A stretch of 64,000 bases of DNA from Siphonodentalium dalli. Taxonomy: Eukaryota > Mollusca > Scaphopoda > Gadilida > Siphonodentaliidae. Positions 48,528 through 60,663 of the stretch are shown one piece after another (the stretch's first letter is position 1; each line of letters begins with the position of its first letter). Below the pieces are notes generated by a model. The model made no database searches, was not told the origin of the DNA, and saw only the letters and a program-made list of their open reading frames with translations. The stretch covers positions 5,479,784-5,543,783 of the forward strand of contig CP136066.1 of the NCBI GenBank assembly GCA_032622095.1. Direction: 5' to 3'. Position numbers and translations under genes: made by a program.

Positions 48528-50152
48528 TTTTACTCCCGTGAAGTAGCACCTTACAGAGCAATCTTAACGTTTTGCGATTCTGAGCTATAGTGCATCCACC
48601 CATTTGATAAAGCTATAATGTAATATAAACTATGTAGAACCTTAGGTCCGATTTGTGGAAGCCTGACCCTTTTGCGATACTGAGCTATAGCACATCCACT
48701 AATTTCATTATAGCTATAACACCTCCACCCATTTTATAAAGCTATAATGCCTCCACCCATTTGATATAGCTATAATGTATACACAATCTGGTCCAATTCG
48801 TCGTCGCACCAAACACATATGTGATCTCTAAATCATGAATCTATTGCTACACTCATGGAGACACTGAACGACGCACCAAACGAATGTGACCTTTAGAGCA
48901 TGACATTATTGTCATTCAACGCCATGTTTAGCGTCGAAATTTAAATGGACGACTTACCTTGCTGTCACATTAGCAACCGTTGTTGTAGGCCCAGCACCGC
49001 TTGGATTAGCTGCTAAAGTCTGAATGAAGCGTGGCCGAATTATTTCAAGCCGGTTATAATAGGAATACGGCGAATTGTATGTATTTTCAATTGTCGATAT
49101 TGTGTTAAAGGTACTTTCACACAAGTTTACGTGATACATTTTAAGTTAACATGATACAGTTAAGTTTGCGTTGTACATGTATATATAAGTGTACATGATA
49201 TATTGTACATGCATTTCGTCATAGAAAACATATGGTGTCAGCATACGATCACCAACAAGCGCATACATGTATCGTTAAAAGATAATGACAAGAAACAACA
49301 TCATGTATTTAGTTACACATGTAACGGTGCTACTATTAGTTGCCATCAAATACATGTACGATTGATTCTTACGAGATAAATGTATGATATTTACAATTAA
49401 ATTTCGATAGTACTTAATTATCACGATACATTACAATTCAGGAAAGTTAGTTAGGGAACTCCTTCAGTTCGCTGTAAATTAAACACATGTAAAAGTAAAA
49501 AGACACCAGGCTCTCCCAATTATCATACAACAATGTCAATCTCACTCGAGACATTCACTTGTAACAGTTATCCATTGTACAACATGCAAATGATACTCTC
49601 ACATCAATGTCATCTCCTTGCCAACGTCCAAAACCTTTTTGGAAAATAAATTCGCCCAAAAAGAGATTTTATTGCCTCCTCATGGAAGCGTCATGAATGT
49701 ACATAATGTATACATGTTTACATATATGCATTTATAACATGTTTCAATAATTTAATAAAATTAACTGTCACACACGTATGGTCGACTGAGATCGTAACAT
49801 GTCTATGGTTAGGCACAACAGATTAAGAACAACTATGCGTGAAAGTGTGAAAATCCATGTTAGACGTGCGCAGCTCTAGGTGTTAATGGGATTGACTATA
49901 CCGTGTCAAATATAATGGGTGCATGCGGTGACAACATTGTGAGTGAACAGCTGCCCGTTCGATAGTCTAACACATTCCCATACCCAATAAACCCACATAC
50001 TATTCCCAGATTCTTAACACACACCGTATACATAACGAAACATTTATTTGTTTACAACATGTGTTCAACTTTGGTAAATCAGTTCGAACAACCACGAAGA
50101 GATACCCGTTCGATAGTCTAAAACATTCCGATATCCTTCGTATTATTATCGC

Positions 50153-50185
50153 TATAAAAGGGCTTTCTCCTCACAATGACGTCAT
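50153..50185 (+). promoter_or_regulatory. TATA box and intact CRE upstream of PAN exon, copy 2
   Basis: TATAAAAGG at 50,153 and the exact CRE palindrome TGACGTCA at 50,178-50,185. Spacing is the same as in copy 1, where the last CRE base differs. Confidence 0.5.
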
Positions 50186-50528
50186 CGCCCACGCCTCACA
50201 CTAAAACATTCCAAGCGACTAGCTTCTGATTGGTTCCGCCTGGGTCCGTATCGGCATATAACGTGTCTGTTCTAATACGTGTTGTGACGACCAATGACAC
50301 TCTGGGTGTCACAACTCACTGCGAGTTCGATTCCATAAGGACGAGGACTTGTCAGCCGCGTGTTTTAATGTACTAAGCTTTCATCGGTATTTAGTAAACC
50401 TTGATCGGTGTTCAGGAAACCTTGATGGATGGTCAGTGCTCCCGCTTTACAATGAATCCAAACGTTTGATGATGTAGCATTAATTCTTGAAGATTCAGTT
50501 TCTGAACAATTATCGGTGACCAGCCACA

Positions 50529-50817
50529 ATGAATGAATTGAAAGTTTTGAAGATAATCTGCCTGGCTGCATTAGTGCTCGAGACCGTTATGATCGTGACA
50601 GCCGTCACAAAGACATACGAGAATTCCGATGTTGTAAAATGGATATCTGCCTTAACAGCAGGTACGGAGATAACCTATCCGAGCCACAGTATTGTTGAAT
50701 GTGGCGCCATCTGTGAACAAAAATCAGACTGTGCCTCGTTCTCGTACAGAAACGGCGCCTGTCGCACTTCATTTGGTCTAGTGCAGAAAGAGGAAGGGGA
50801 TGTCTATGCCGACACAG
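50529..50817 (+). CDS. First coding exon: signal peptide plus PAN/apple module (copy 2)
   Basis: Same length, start and phase-1 donor (CACAG|GTGAG, GT at 50,818) as 4,612-4,900. The signal core and the four cysteines are intact. The residue changes relative to copy 1 are F22I, H64Q, N65K, S82F and V94A, with one silent change. No lectin exon lies downstream of it inside the window: 57,952 onward is the palindromic element. It is either the start of a second lectin gene beyond the window, an alternative first exon that cannot reach the upstream lectin exons, or an orphan. Confidence 0.7.
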
Positions 50818-52617
50818 GTGAGATATTAATTAAGGAGAACAAGATCAGAAAACAGGGACGTGGCTAAATGGTCTCTCTTTTGTTCCTCCTTGAACTTTCC
50901 ATGACATTCCAATTGCACTCCTACCCTCAAACGGACCAAACTCTTAAGTTCGCGAAACTACATTCTCACCAAAGTCTGCAATCGTCGCCCGCGTCGAATA
51001 TGTCCGATCTCAGACTCGTCCATTCACATGCAATCACCATATTGCCGACGAAATACTTGTTATTTGAATAACCCGAGGGTTGCCGGAGTCGATCGAAGTA
51101 CTTTTAGTCCCGAATACTGGGAACTCCCAATATATGTATGCATGCATTCGCGCTGTTTGTAGTTATCGACTGGTATAACATTTGTTTATCAGAGATAATG
51201 GATATGATTATTTGTTGTGAATATGTTTCATTTGCGAAAATATTACAACACTAGTACTACAACACAGTGTTTCGATAGGAGCAAAACACGACATCGTTAA
51301 AAGTATCAATGACATTACTGGTATTGGCATAGAAGTCGTAATTACAAAATATGTTACATGCTTTTATATACATTGCTCATCACTTTGCATTTTCTTTCAA
51401 CTTATGTTCACATATGACCTCAGTATTTGAAGCTGTATTTTCATACCAACAATTGGTGTTCAAAACTTTAAATGTAGTTGTTTGTAACGCAATATGTGAA
51501 TACAAACGTAATTATTGTTATTCAACCCACATACCATTGAAAATGAGTGCTCAGTGTTATATGAATATTCAGAAGGCCAAGGGCATTTTCCAATAGCCTA
51601 CCACTGTGGGTTTCAGTTCGTACATTCGGCGGAAAGTAGCGAGAAATCCGATTGTCTATTTTGGTGTGAAATTTCCATATGTTGACAATTATAACCACAT
51701 CTATCTAGCAGAAGATCTTGAATTTCACATTTCGTCACCTTCAACGCATTTAAAATCTGAATTGTCAATAAAATAATACAACATCAATAGATTGTATATA
51801 CATATTGTATATACATACACTGTTAGAAAAATGCCCGTCGTTTTAACGGTGTCATACCGCGCAACGTCGCTACCAACCTTGGTCCGTTAAATATACGGTC
51901 AGGCTGTAGCATGTTCCACGGTACAAAACTGTTTAAGTAACTGGCATACTGTAACCAGTAACTGTCAGACCGTTGTATTTTGTTTATGGTTCAACGCCGT
52001 TTAATTAATATCAAGACTGTAACTAAATTAATGACGGTCAAACTAATCAGACGAATAGTATTTTTCACGGGTCAACACCAGTTTTTTGCTCTTAATTTGC
52101 TAATTTACCGTAGAATTAGCCAGTGATGACAATATGATTTCCAGGTAGGCATTACGATTCATATGTTTTGGAATGGTCGAAATTGTTTTGTGTTTAGTGC
52201 GTTTATTTGAGATATGTTTGTCCAGGTATTTTTTAATCATCACACTACATTCGCTTCGCTATTATGGATACCTGTTTATAAATTTTATAAATTAACCTTA
52301 TTTTTGGGATTTTATGTCCAATAACCGTGAACATATATTCACACACAGAGGATAAATGAGTCAAAATATTTCACAAGAGCTTTGATGTCAATGTCAACCG
52401 CTAGTGATAACGGGATAATATCATCAACAACAGTCGCTGATGATGAGTCAGTCACAATGGAACGAATCGAACTGTCTGACGCACTGATACAGAAAATGCC
52501 GTGATTATCATAGTTCTTTTCGATTGCATTTGTTTTAGGGTAGGGGTAATTGAAAAAAACAAAAGGAAGTGCATTTAAATAGTGAGGACATGTTACATGT
52601 TTTAACCAAACTAAAAT

Positions 52618-52990
52618 AACCAACATCTCCTCGCGCAAATACGCAGATAATCGACCTATTATGTGAAATAGGTACATAATGTTATTATTTTATTCTGAAA
52701 TAATCAGATCATGGACGCATATCCGTTTTTTCGTTTAATGACACGAGCCACAGTTAAAACACGTATTAAAGTGCGTACACATGAAAAGTGGCGAGTTGGC
52801 TTTTTTCCCAGCAAAATCTGCTCAGAGTCGCCTCATTATGGGTCGATACTGCGACTAACACGCTCTAATTTTCAGCACATTATCGACTCAAAATGAGGCG
52901 ATTCTAAACATATTATCTGCCTAAAATAAGTTATATTATAAGCAGGCAATGTGCGGGTTTTTAGAGAGAACAGGCTGAAATAACATGAAT
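52618..52990. repeat. Palindromic MITE-like repeat, copy 2 version
   Basis: Counterpart of 7,437-7,730 but with ~70 bp more (52,740-52,810) that copy 1 lacks. The longer form resembles the copy at 16,480-16,850, so copy 1 probably lost this part. Confidence 0.65.
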
Positions 52991-53472
52991 TACTGTATGC
53001 ACTAGAGTGTATTAAATTCCATGTTCCACAATGATCATGAACGACAGGGTGCCATGACCATATCTTTATTAATCCATTGTTACAACCGTTCTACGATTGT
53101 CGGTAAAGCACAACAATTCCCAAAGGCTAGCAAAGAAATAGTTCTGCTCACGGAATGTGTGTCATGGTCAGCACACGTTCAATGGTGCGGTATACATGCG
53201 TGCGATGAAATATTTTAACGCTGAAAATAAAAACAATAAACAAATTTCCCTAGACATGCATTACGTTCATCATTGAATAGATTGCAATTTTTGGGACAAC
53301 ACAATATTAGCTCTGTTAGTTTATTACTGATGCTCTTAATCCCGTAAATGGTACATGTATCTATTATATTACCAATCTTCTTAGTCGCCGTAACCTCACC
53401 AAAATTCAACGATAGTACTGACAACAGTTTCTGCACTTGCCAACATAACGGTTCACCAGAGAAACTCATCGG

Positions 53473-55121
53473 CCGGATTCGTCATCTCCGGCTTAAACCT
53501 CCGAGTTTAAACCTGGTTTAAACCTACATTGGCGGTCCAGCCAAACCGGGTCTAAGGGGGCGTTTTTGTTGTTCAGTTACCAACTAATTGACAACTCGAT
53601 TTGGTGATATGAGCATACAGTCAGACTACCCTCTTACCTATCGGACCAAAAGATAAGCCGATATAATTGTTATTAACATGTCATAAATCATCGCGAACGC
53701 GTGCACGATGTATTCATTGAGAAATGAGTATCGCCATGGACCATTAATCCGATCTCTTTGTGTGTTTAAATCAAACTGACAAAGGGCACGTCTCTCAACA
53801 CGAGCTTCACCCGCTGTTTATCACTTTGTTTGTGCATGATTTTCTGCAAGATGCTTTACCCGCAAAGACAAAATTTGGTGTATTTACATGTATATTTGTA
53901 TATATTAAAAGGTATAGGAACTGTATATCAAACAATATTTAAAATTTATATTAATATTTGTTTGTTTTAAATTTAACTAAATTAAAAAAATATTAAAATA
54001 TTCAAATGATCAAAATTTGCGCAAATGTGACGCATGCTCCTGTCGCACGAAGGGGCCGCATGCCCCTCTGACGCTGAATAAAGGCTCCACAATCGAGTCA
54101 ATCCTGGACCAAGAGGTCAGTCAAGTAAAAGCAATTTGCTTATGAGTACACACCAGAAGCGGCATCTTAACTGTTTGAAGTGGGCAACTATACAGAGACA
54201 CAGCTTTTAATAAAGAAATATATTACATGCGTTGCTTTTCTTCAATGTAATAAATTTTCCGTCATGCAGAAAATCAAAAAGTTCCCAGGTTTTGAACTAG
54301 TGGACTATTATTGGAATTTATGGACGGAGCCAGAGTAGAGCTTTGTGGCATGATCTACTTCAAAATAAGTTATAAATTTTGACTCATATAGCAATATAAG
54401 TTTAAGATTGCAAACTATGTGTATAGCATATCTGGTCATGCAGTAGCATCGTTTTGGTGTCAAAATTAAAACGTTGAGCCGTTCAAATGAATTCGTAGAA
54501 AACACCAGTATTTGTGATTGCCACAAGCCAAAACAAAATACACACAAGAGAGTTGTAAAAATCATACTGAAGGAATATGTCCATATCTGAGCAAAGCTTT
54601 CGTGCGAATGAATCAACTGTGACATGATAACACCAGTCGGCAGCCGCCACTTAGACACGCCCTCGCTCGAGATAATTTACAGCTCCACCCTTTCATTGAT
54701 AGTTTGACAATTCTAAACCGCGATGAAGAAAAGACGGATTCGTCATCTCAAGTTTAGCCTCGGTAAAGCTGGTTTAGCTGGACCGTCGAATTAGATGGTT
54801 TAGTTGCCGGTTTAAGCTTACAAAACGCAGACAAAATATCGAAAAACTTATCTCCACACGCTTTATAGGTGTGATGATTTTCGCAATCAATAAAACGAGG
54901 CGGTCTGCATTTGGAAAGTACGATTAATTATCTCGAGGATACACAGACACTACTGCTAAACCACTGGTCTGGCTGGACCAGGCTTAAACCACAGATGACG
55001 AATGCGTCACGTATGCGTCACTTATACCTGCGGTCGCGGGTTTAAACCACGGATTTTGCTGACGGCGGTTTAAACCTAGAGGTTTACGTAGACCAGGTTT
55101 AAACCTGAGATGACGAATCGG
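53473..55121. mobile_element. TIR-like element with GATTCGTCATCTC ends, copy 2
   Basis: Counterpart of 8,218-9,917, with the inner inverted pair at about 54,736 and 55,003. A ~60-bp deletion lies near 54,840. Confidence 0.55.
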
Positions 55122-57952
55122 ACCATCATGGTTCTACGATTGGTACAGGGCTATTGTGACAAAACGCAGCCCGAGTTAAGTTCCACGTTAATATTTTAGC
55201 GATTAATGAGTTTACATGAGTTGCTTGTCTGGTTTTTGACTCGAATACCAGATAATCGCACTTCACCTCGCGCATGTAAACGACAAACGTCGACTTCCAG
55301 TTACTTTCATTGTGTGCAGCCAGTTGGTCAGAGCATGCGACTAGTTTTCGGGAACACCTCCAAGTCATGTTCGCCGGTCTAGATTTTTATTGATATAAAT
55401 TTAAATGTATTTGTTTAGACTGAACTCCTAGCTCAATTTAACAAAACAGTTTTTAAATTACAATTAAATTAAATTAACAATTTATTCTTAAATCAAAATT
55501 TAGAAAAACTAACGCTTTCGAGAGACTTTATGCGGCCTCTGTGTCCACTAATTGCACATCTTGACCTTAGACATAGCCTTTATTCAGCAACGGCCTATGT
55601 GTGCGATTTGCATATATTTTGATTCAAACATGTTAACCTTTAACATTTTTGATTGAAAAACTAAATTTAAATTAAATTTTGTTTTAAATTAATTTTATTT
55701 TAGATTCATTAACCCTTTGACAACCAGTCCCGGCACACGAGTGGGCCCTATACCCTCAGCTGCCACAATGTTTCGATCATACTATAAACACTTACAGTAC
55801 ATATATATTTTTTATCAAAAATGTGACAAGTAATAATAATTATTACTGATGTTTTGACAAGAAAACTAGGTGCAACTGCTGGATAAATAGAAAATCGCCA
55901 AAAAAAAACGGCGAAAATTCTGCGTAAAAAACAGTATTTTTCATGCCGTAACCACGCCCCATATAAACCTGCTAAATCGGTAACATTCCTGGCAGAATTG
56001 GTGATTAATTTATAATCTGAACCATATAAGTAATTATTATCCATCCCTTAACTAACACTATTTCTGTTTGGGCAAATGCCGCCACGGGATAATCCGAGAA
56101 AAAGTCATATTGGACTCCCGAATGTCATATTGGACTCCCAAGTGTGCAATATTACTTTTTTTCGGGACTATGTGACGTCACGAATCAACTCTATTGCGAA
56201 ATGAATCGGTGAAATTGTGATGCGCTCGCAACACTCGTGGATTTAGCAGACGTTTCACTTCTGCATTGAGTTTGTTTGTTTCACTTCGTGTGTACTGTTC
56301 CAAATAATGCTTTCTCATGATCAAATACAGGCTATTGTAGATAGTTAATTGCCGACAGATACCAAAAATAACCACAAATGTTTTATTCCCAAAATTTGGA
56401 TAAACATACTGATGGATACTAAAAATGTCATTATGCAATGGTGTTTATATAAATATGAGAATGTTGCACATCGACTGATTTGTGTTGGCCTCTTGACAGC
56501 CGATTACGACAATAATGCTTTAGTCCCACCGATCCTATGTGCGACATTCATGCTCCCCAACATTCAAAATTCAGAGGTCGTATTACTTAAAAATTGGTCG
56601 ATGGTTCGTTATTAAGTAAGGAATATATTATCTGCACTGTTTTTGCAACTTTATAATCGTATAGAGTTCCCTGTCACAACAGCAGAAATTTCCCTGATTT
56701 GTACTAGTGGAATATGAACTCTACGGGCGTTGCTGAAGTAGAGTTTCGTGGCATGATCTAGTGGGTGAGGCACTATGTCGTTTGATCGCCCCGAATCTTG
56801 TGATTTTCTTAGATAGAAGCCAAGGTCAAATTCAGACTTTGATTCCGGAAACTCAAATCGACAAGATAAAATAAAAAAGTAGGAATACCCTTAAACTGGG
56901 ACGAACTGTCAGGGACACGCTGAAAGTTGTAGTCTGAGTCCGAGTCTGAGAAAGTTGTATTTTTAGAGTTTAAATTTCGTTTGTTGTCGTTAATTATATA
57001 CCAACAATTTCGAGCGTGATCACGGATAGATCAACATTCAGTCGCAGACCTAACAAAGTTGGGTATTAACGGCAGCAAGACCAGTGTAATTTGACTAAGA
57101 AACGTAAGTAACTGGTAACTGTGTGACTAATATCACAGTTAGCCACCATATTTCTAACATAGTCAGAATTAATAACTGTATCTCATGACTAAGCATTCCT
57201 AGTCACTTTGACTAAGGTTTTGCCAGCCCACTAATCGAACTTTTGTTAAAACTGGCGCCATGATGTTTACAACCTATCGGTTTAGCGCTCAATAATCGTC
57301 GCCACTCAAGATTTCGGTATAAAATGAGTCGCCGTGAATCACTCTCCAAAAAAATCATTTACATGCTAGTCAGGGAGCCGAAATGATTAAATGTAATTTT
57401 CGCTAAATATGTCGGGTAGAGTTTAATGATTACCCTTGTTATATGGAGATGGTAATACGGGATCAACACATCGGTATTGGCTCTGCCGTTATGGTCATTC
57501 CCTATGACCATTTGGGGGTCGACTTCATTGTGTGCAGGTCTGGGCTGTGATTAAGATGTGTGATGTTTCTGCAAGGAACCGAGCACTGATATTCGAGTTT
57601 GGGTTCTACTATACGCAACACAGGTATGCATACAATTAGTGATATACGCGCTTGAGTCAGGCTGTGGGAACAAAAAGAGGCATGGTAGTTATGTTATTGG
57701 GCACGGGTAGTTATGTCACATACCCAGCGTCAGAAGTTTTATGAAAATATTGTGTTAATCCAGTACATACAAGTTATTGGTAACCTGATGCGTTTAATTG
57801 TCGAATATTGAAGAGAGATGAAAAGCAGCCAGTCATAACTATGTTGTAGTTTCGAGCAAATATACCTGACTGATAAAAAAAGGGTTTCCAGCTGCTAATA
57901 TCAATTATTCACCCGTTCATCACACTCGTCGTCATGAGTTAAAAATTACCAG

Positions 57953-58192
57953 TGATGATACCCACCCCGTTTGGTGACAGTCTAGACAGTTTGACCTATA
58001 TTCTCTGCAGTACTACCGTTGGTGTTTGACCTATATTCTCCGCCCACGCGTCGGTCTACTTGTACCGGTTGGACATGTCCGGACATGACCCGCTGGTTAT
58101 ATCCAGACTTTTCCATATGAATGGTATAGTATCTACATGTATATCACGTGATGATCTCGGTGGGGTAGCTTCAGTCTTTAATTTTAAAGGGA
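57953..58192. other. Junction between duplication copy 2 and the palindrome
   Basis: Unique sequence containing two copies of GTTTGACCTATATTCTC (near 57,988 and 58,027). It is not seen on the right of the palindrome because the window ends at 64,000, so whether it belongs to the inserted element cannot be decided. Confidence 0.5.
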
Positions 58193-58303
58193 CACTAGGC
58201 TCTCACTGGGGATGATTATTAAAGTGACACTCACTATGGATGAATGTTAAAGTAACGCATGGCGCACACTGTGGGATAATGTTAAAGTGACACTCGCATT
58301 GAA

Positions 58304-58395
58304 AAGTTCAAAAAGTTCAAAAAATTCAAAAACTTAAAAAACTTCACAAATCTCACAAATTTCAAAAAACTTCAAAAATTAAACAAAATTCAGGA
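58304..58395. repeat. AAAAGTTC-type microsatellite, left arm
   Basis: Irregular runs of TTCAAAAA and variants. The right-arm counterpart at 63,705-63,890 is about twice as long. Confidence 0.9.
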
Positions 58396-58407
58396 TTTAG
58401 TCATAAA

Positions 58408-58492
58408 TGTGACCCGCTATATCAAATCCAGTCGGAAGTCGGGATTTTTTGTATCCTGTGCCAATGCATTCTCTTATATATGCGAGTCAACC
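58408..58492. repeat. MITE-type terminal repeat, left arm
   Basis: Starts TGTGACCCGCTATATCAAAT and runs to CGAGTCAACC. It matches 15,461-15,545 of the MITE at about nine of ten bases. In the MITE the following bases close a hairpin; here they are replaced by GGC repeats. Confidence 0.9.
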
Positions 58493-58493
58493 A

Positions 58494-58526
<33 letters not shown>

Positions 58527-58630
58527 CGTAATGCGCATGTCAACGCCGCGCCGCCGCCGGCGGCGGCGGCGGCAACTACATAATCCTATGGCATGCAAAG
58601 AAATTGGCGGCGGCGCTGCCGCCGGCGGTT
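58493..58630. repeat. GGC/GCC repeat blocks, left arm
   Basis: Several (GGC)n runs separated by AATGCGCATGTCAACGC and ACTACATAATCCTATGGCAT. Alanine- and arginine-rich frames across it are composition artefacts. Confidence 0.9.
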
Positions 58631-58765
58631 CAGGATTTAGTCAAAAATATGGCTTGTTTCCATTCATCGGAAAGCTATGGGGGTACGGTGGTGAGCGCCA
58701 CTGAAAAAAGCAAGTGAGCGAGGGAAAAAAGAGAAAAATAACATGACAAGTAGTACATAGTACAA

Positions 58766-58771
58766 TTTATT
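58766..58771 (-). terminator. Polyadenylation signal of left-arm 574-residue gene
   Basis: AATAAA on the minus strand 7 bases after the stop codon region. The same signal occurs at 63,283-63,288 in the right arm. Confidence 0.6.
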
Positions 58772-58778
58772 ATATTAA

Positions 58779-60503
58779 CTATTCACAGTCACTTTCGTCC
58801 GAATTGTCATCACTTTCGTCAGATGTGTCATTTGTTTCGTCCATGAACTTTTCTAGCAATGGTCTGTACTTTAATATTGACATTTTCACTGCATCACGAT
58901 CTTCAAAACCATTCTTCATATATTTCTCCACTTTATCCATGACACTGTTGTGCAGAGTACCATTGCGCAGCCACATATTCTTTATTATTGTCCAAGCATA
59001 AACATTCATAAATAGCCTCATGCCTTCAGTTTTAAGATCTGTACTTTTAAGGTCCTTGTCAGCTTGTTCTTTTGCCTCTTTTTCTGTCGAGCCATTTTCC
59101 ATATACGTTTCCACGTTATCACTCCATGCTTCTTGTGCTTTATCTCTACTCTCATCACACAAACTTTTGAAGTATTCATCTTCATTCGATTTAATTTTCT
59201 TATTCTGACTATCATCCGTGTCCTCAGTTAATTTTCGTTTTAACTTATTTTCTTGACACCAGTTTTTTACGTGTCTCTGGACATCATGCTGATCTTCGAA
59301 CAAAAGCCCACAGTCATTGCAAGGGTACGACATGTCTTCTCGAATGCCTATGTTTTTATGGTTTTCTTTATTAATTTCATTGATCTCACCAGGTGTCCTT
59401 ATGTCCTTAGTATAGCCATTATGTTGACCCTGGGGCACAATATAATTATATGTCATGCACTCCCGTTGACCAGGGAGATCTCTGTCATCATATTTCATCT
59501 CATTCCGTTGATCCGGGCTATTGTTGTCATCACATTTCACCACATTTTGTTCATCTGGGTGCTCGCTGTCCTTATGGAGATTATATTTCATGCCATTCCA
59601 TTCACCCATATGCTTGTTCGTGTCCTCTTTTAGCACATTCTGTCGCAGCCGTAATGTGTCCGGGGTTGCGGCTTTTAAATCCACCAGTAGGTAACCGTAC
59701 GGTTCACTCGTCGCTTCCGAAAACTCTCGCATCATACGTTGAGGGCATTCAGGATACATCTGTCTTGATAATGTTGAAATTAAACCCTTGTCAATTGGAT
59801 TATTGAACAATACCAAATATTGACAATTTCGTCGTTGCGTCGGATCCTTGTTGTAGTAGGAATTCTGGTTCAAACTTATCAAAGATAAGTTCAAATGGTG
59901 ACTTCCTTCGGAATGTAAATCATTAACTCTCTGGTCTTTTGATGAAGTTTGCATCAAGTCATCGAGTACAACTAGATTTTTATACTGGGGGTTGATAAGA
60001 GAATCCAAGTTTGCTGGTATTCCCCGTATAAAGTTGACCTGAGGGGTGACGGTATACTTTATGTCATCATATAGGGGCTGCCAATATTTATAAAACCATA
60101 TTATTCTGTCAGGTGCGGGTGATATTTTTGAGGCAGACTTTTGTAGCAAGGTTTTCACGAAGTACGTCTTCCCACTAGATGTCGGTCCACTTACACATGC
60201 CGTGAATGGATGCTTGAAAATAAAATCTTCTTGGACATTGGCCATTGAATCATCAAAGCAGGATGTTATGTCGCTTTGTTGCTGTTTCCCCTGCTGGTGT
60301 TGTAGTATCTGGTGTTGCTGTAATGGCGGTTGTTGTGGCTGATGATGCTGCTGCCTGTTGCTGCTGCTGCTGTTTGTTGCTGCTGCTTGGTGGTGCTGCT
60401 GGGGGTGTCGGTTAACAAACTCAGTGTGCTTAGATTGTACATGTCTTATCAAATCATGGTTCCGCACATACTCACTAGAGCAAATTGAACACTGGTGCTT
60501 CAT
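58779..60503 (-). CDS. C2H2 zinc-finger / P-loop packaging-type ATPase, left arm
   Basis: 574 residues, no intron. Residues 3-26 form a C2H2 finger (C5, C8, H21, H26). Residues 33-78 are Gln/His-rich. The ATPase core spans ~93-290: Walker A GPTSSGKT at 106-113, Walker B NLVVLDDLM at 176-184 with D181 and D182, and a polar strand LISLNQN at 208-214. The rest of the core has SRQMYP and EPYGYLLVDLK. Residues 300-365 hold about four degenerate 16-residue repeats (NGMKYN, MKYDD, MTYN). A second C2H-C finger has C395, C398, H411, C416; the C terminus is acidic. The P-loop core resembles the A32/FtsK-HerA type packaging ATPases of DNA viruses and virus-like transposons; this is by motif pattern, not by search. 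It is the third gene of the cassette, 64 bases after the 31-residue ORF. Confidence 0.85.
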   Translation of the reverse strand: MKHQCSICSSEYVRNHDLIRHVQSKHTEFVNRHPQQHHQAAATNSSSSNRQQHHQPQQPPLQQHQILQHQQGKQQQSDITSCFDDSMANVQEDFIFKHPFTACVSGPTSSGKTYFVKTLLQKSASKISPAPDRIIWFYKYWQPLYDDIKYTVTPQVNFIRGIPANLDSLINPQYKNLVVLDDLMQTSSKDQRVNDLHSEGSHHLNLSLISLNQNSYYNKDPTQRRNCQYLVLFNNPIDKGLISTLSRQMYPECPQRMMREFSEATSEPYGYLLVDLKAATPDTLRLRQNVLKEDTNKHMGEWNGMKYNLHKDSEHPDEQNVVKCDDNNSPDQRNEMKYDDRDLPGQRECMTYNYIVPQGQHNGYTKDIRTPGEINEINKENHKNIGIREDMSYPCNDCGLLFEDQHDVQRHVKNWCQENKLKRKLTEDTDDSQNKKIKSNEDEYFKSLCDESRDKAQEAWSDNVETYMENGSTEKEAKEQADKDLKSTDLKTEGMRLFMNVYAWTIIKNMWLRNGTLHNSVMDKVEKYMKNGFEDRDAVKMSILKYRPLLEKFMDETNDTSDESDDNSDESDCE

Positions 60504-60567
60504 TTATACTTGACTAAAATATCTCGGGGGTATATGGCTTTCCATTATACAAATGTTCCTTATAACC

Positions 60568-60663
60568 TCAAATCTGTCCTGTATTAACGGCGGCGGCGTT
60601 TGCCGACGGCGTTTTTTCCACCGGCCTTTCAATAGCCTTCGAAAATTTAGGTAAATTACTCAT
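60568..60663 (-). CDS. 31-residue ORF overlapping the basic-protein gene by ATGA, left arm
   Basis: Begins with the ATG of the ATGA that ends the 73-residue gene and reads MSNLPKFSKAIERPVEKTPS, then an Ala-rich tail to a stop. It is intact in both arms. The one-base-shifted stop/start overlap is typical of coupled translation in compact viral genomes. It may be a real small protein or an upstream part of the 574-residue gene; no domain is visible. Confidence 0.4.
   Translation of the reverse strand: MSNLPKFSKAIERPVEKTPSANAAAVNTGQI

Larger units (their letters stand above)
50868..57470. other. Non-coding part of duplication copy 2
   Basis: Counterpart of about 4,950-12,330 without the 780-bp insertion. 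Open frames here are the same short frames as in copy 1, with different ends, and are not supported as genes. Confidence 0.6.
44681..57952. repeat. Segmental duplication, copy 2
   Basis: Second direct copy of the block at 1-12,816. The left junction is at or before 44,681, inside the degenerate array that ends near 44,560. The right junction is at 57,952, after which the sequence departs completely from copy 1 and runs into the palindromic element. Differences from copy 1 include a ~1.09 kb insertion at 44,856-45,943, absence of the hairpin insertion found in copy 1, three rather than four 31-bp units, and small deletions near 54,840 and 57,350. Confidence 0.95.

Noticed and set aside
58480-58704. 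Poly-alanine/poly-arginine frames in the GCC blocks, also at 63,350-63,680
   Set aside because: Simple-sequence translation with no independent support.
59253-59806. 126- and 118-residue frames opposite the ATPase gene, also at 62,248-62,801
   Set aside because: Antisense shadows of the 574-residue frame.
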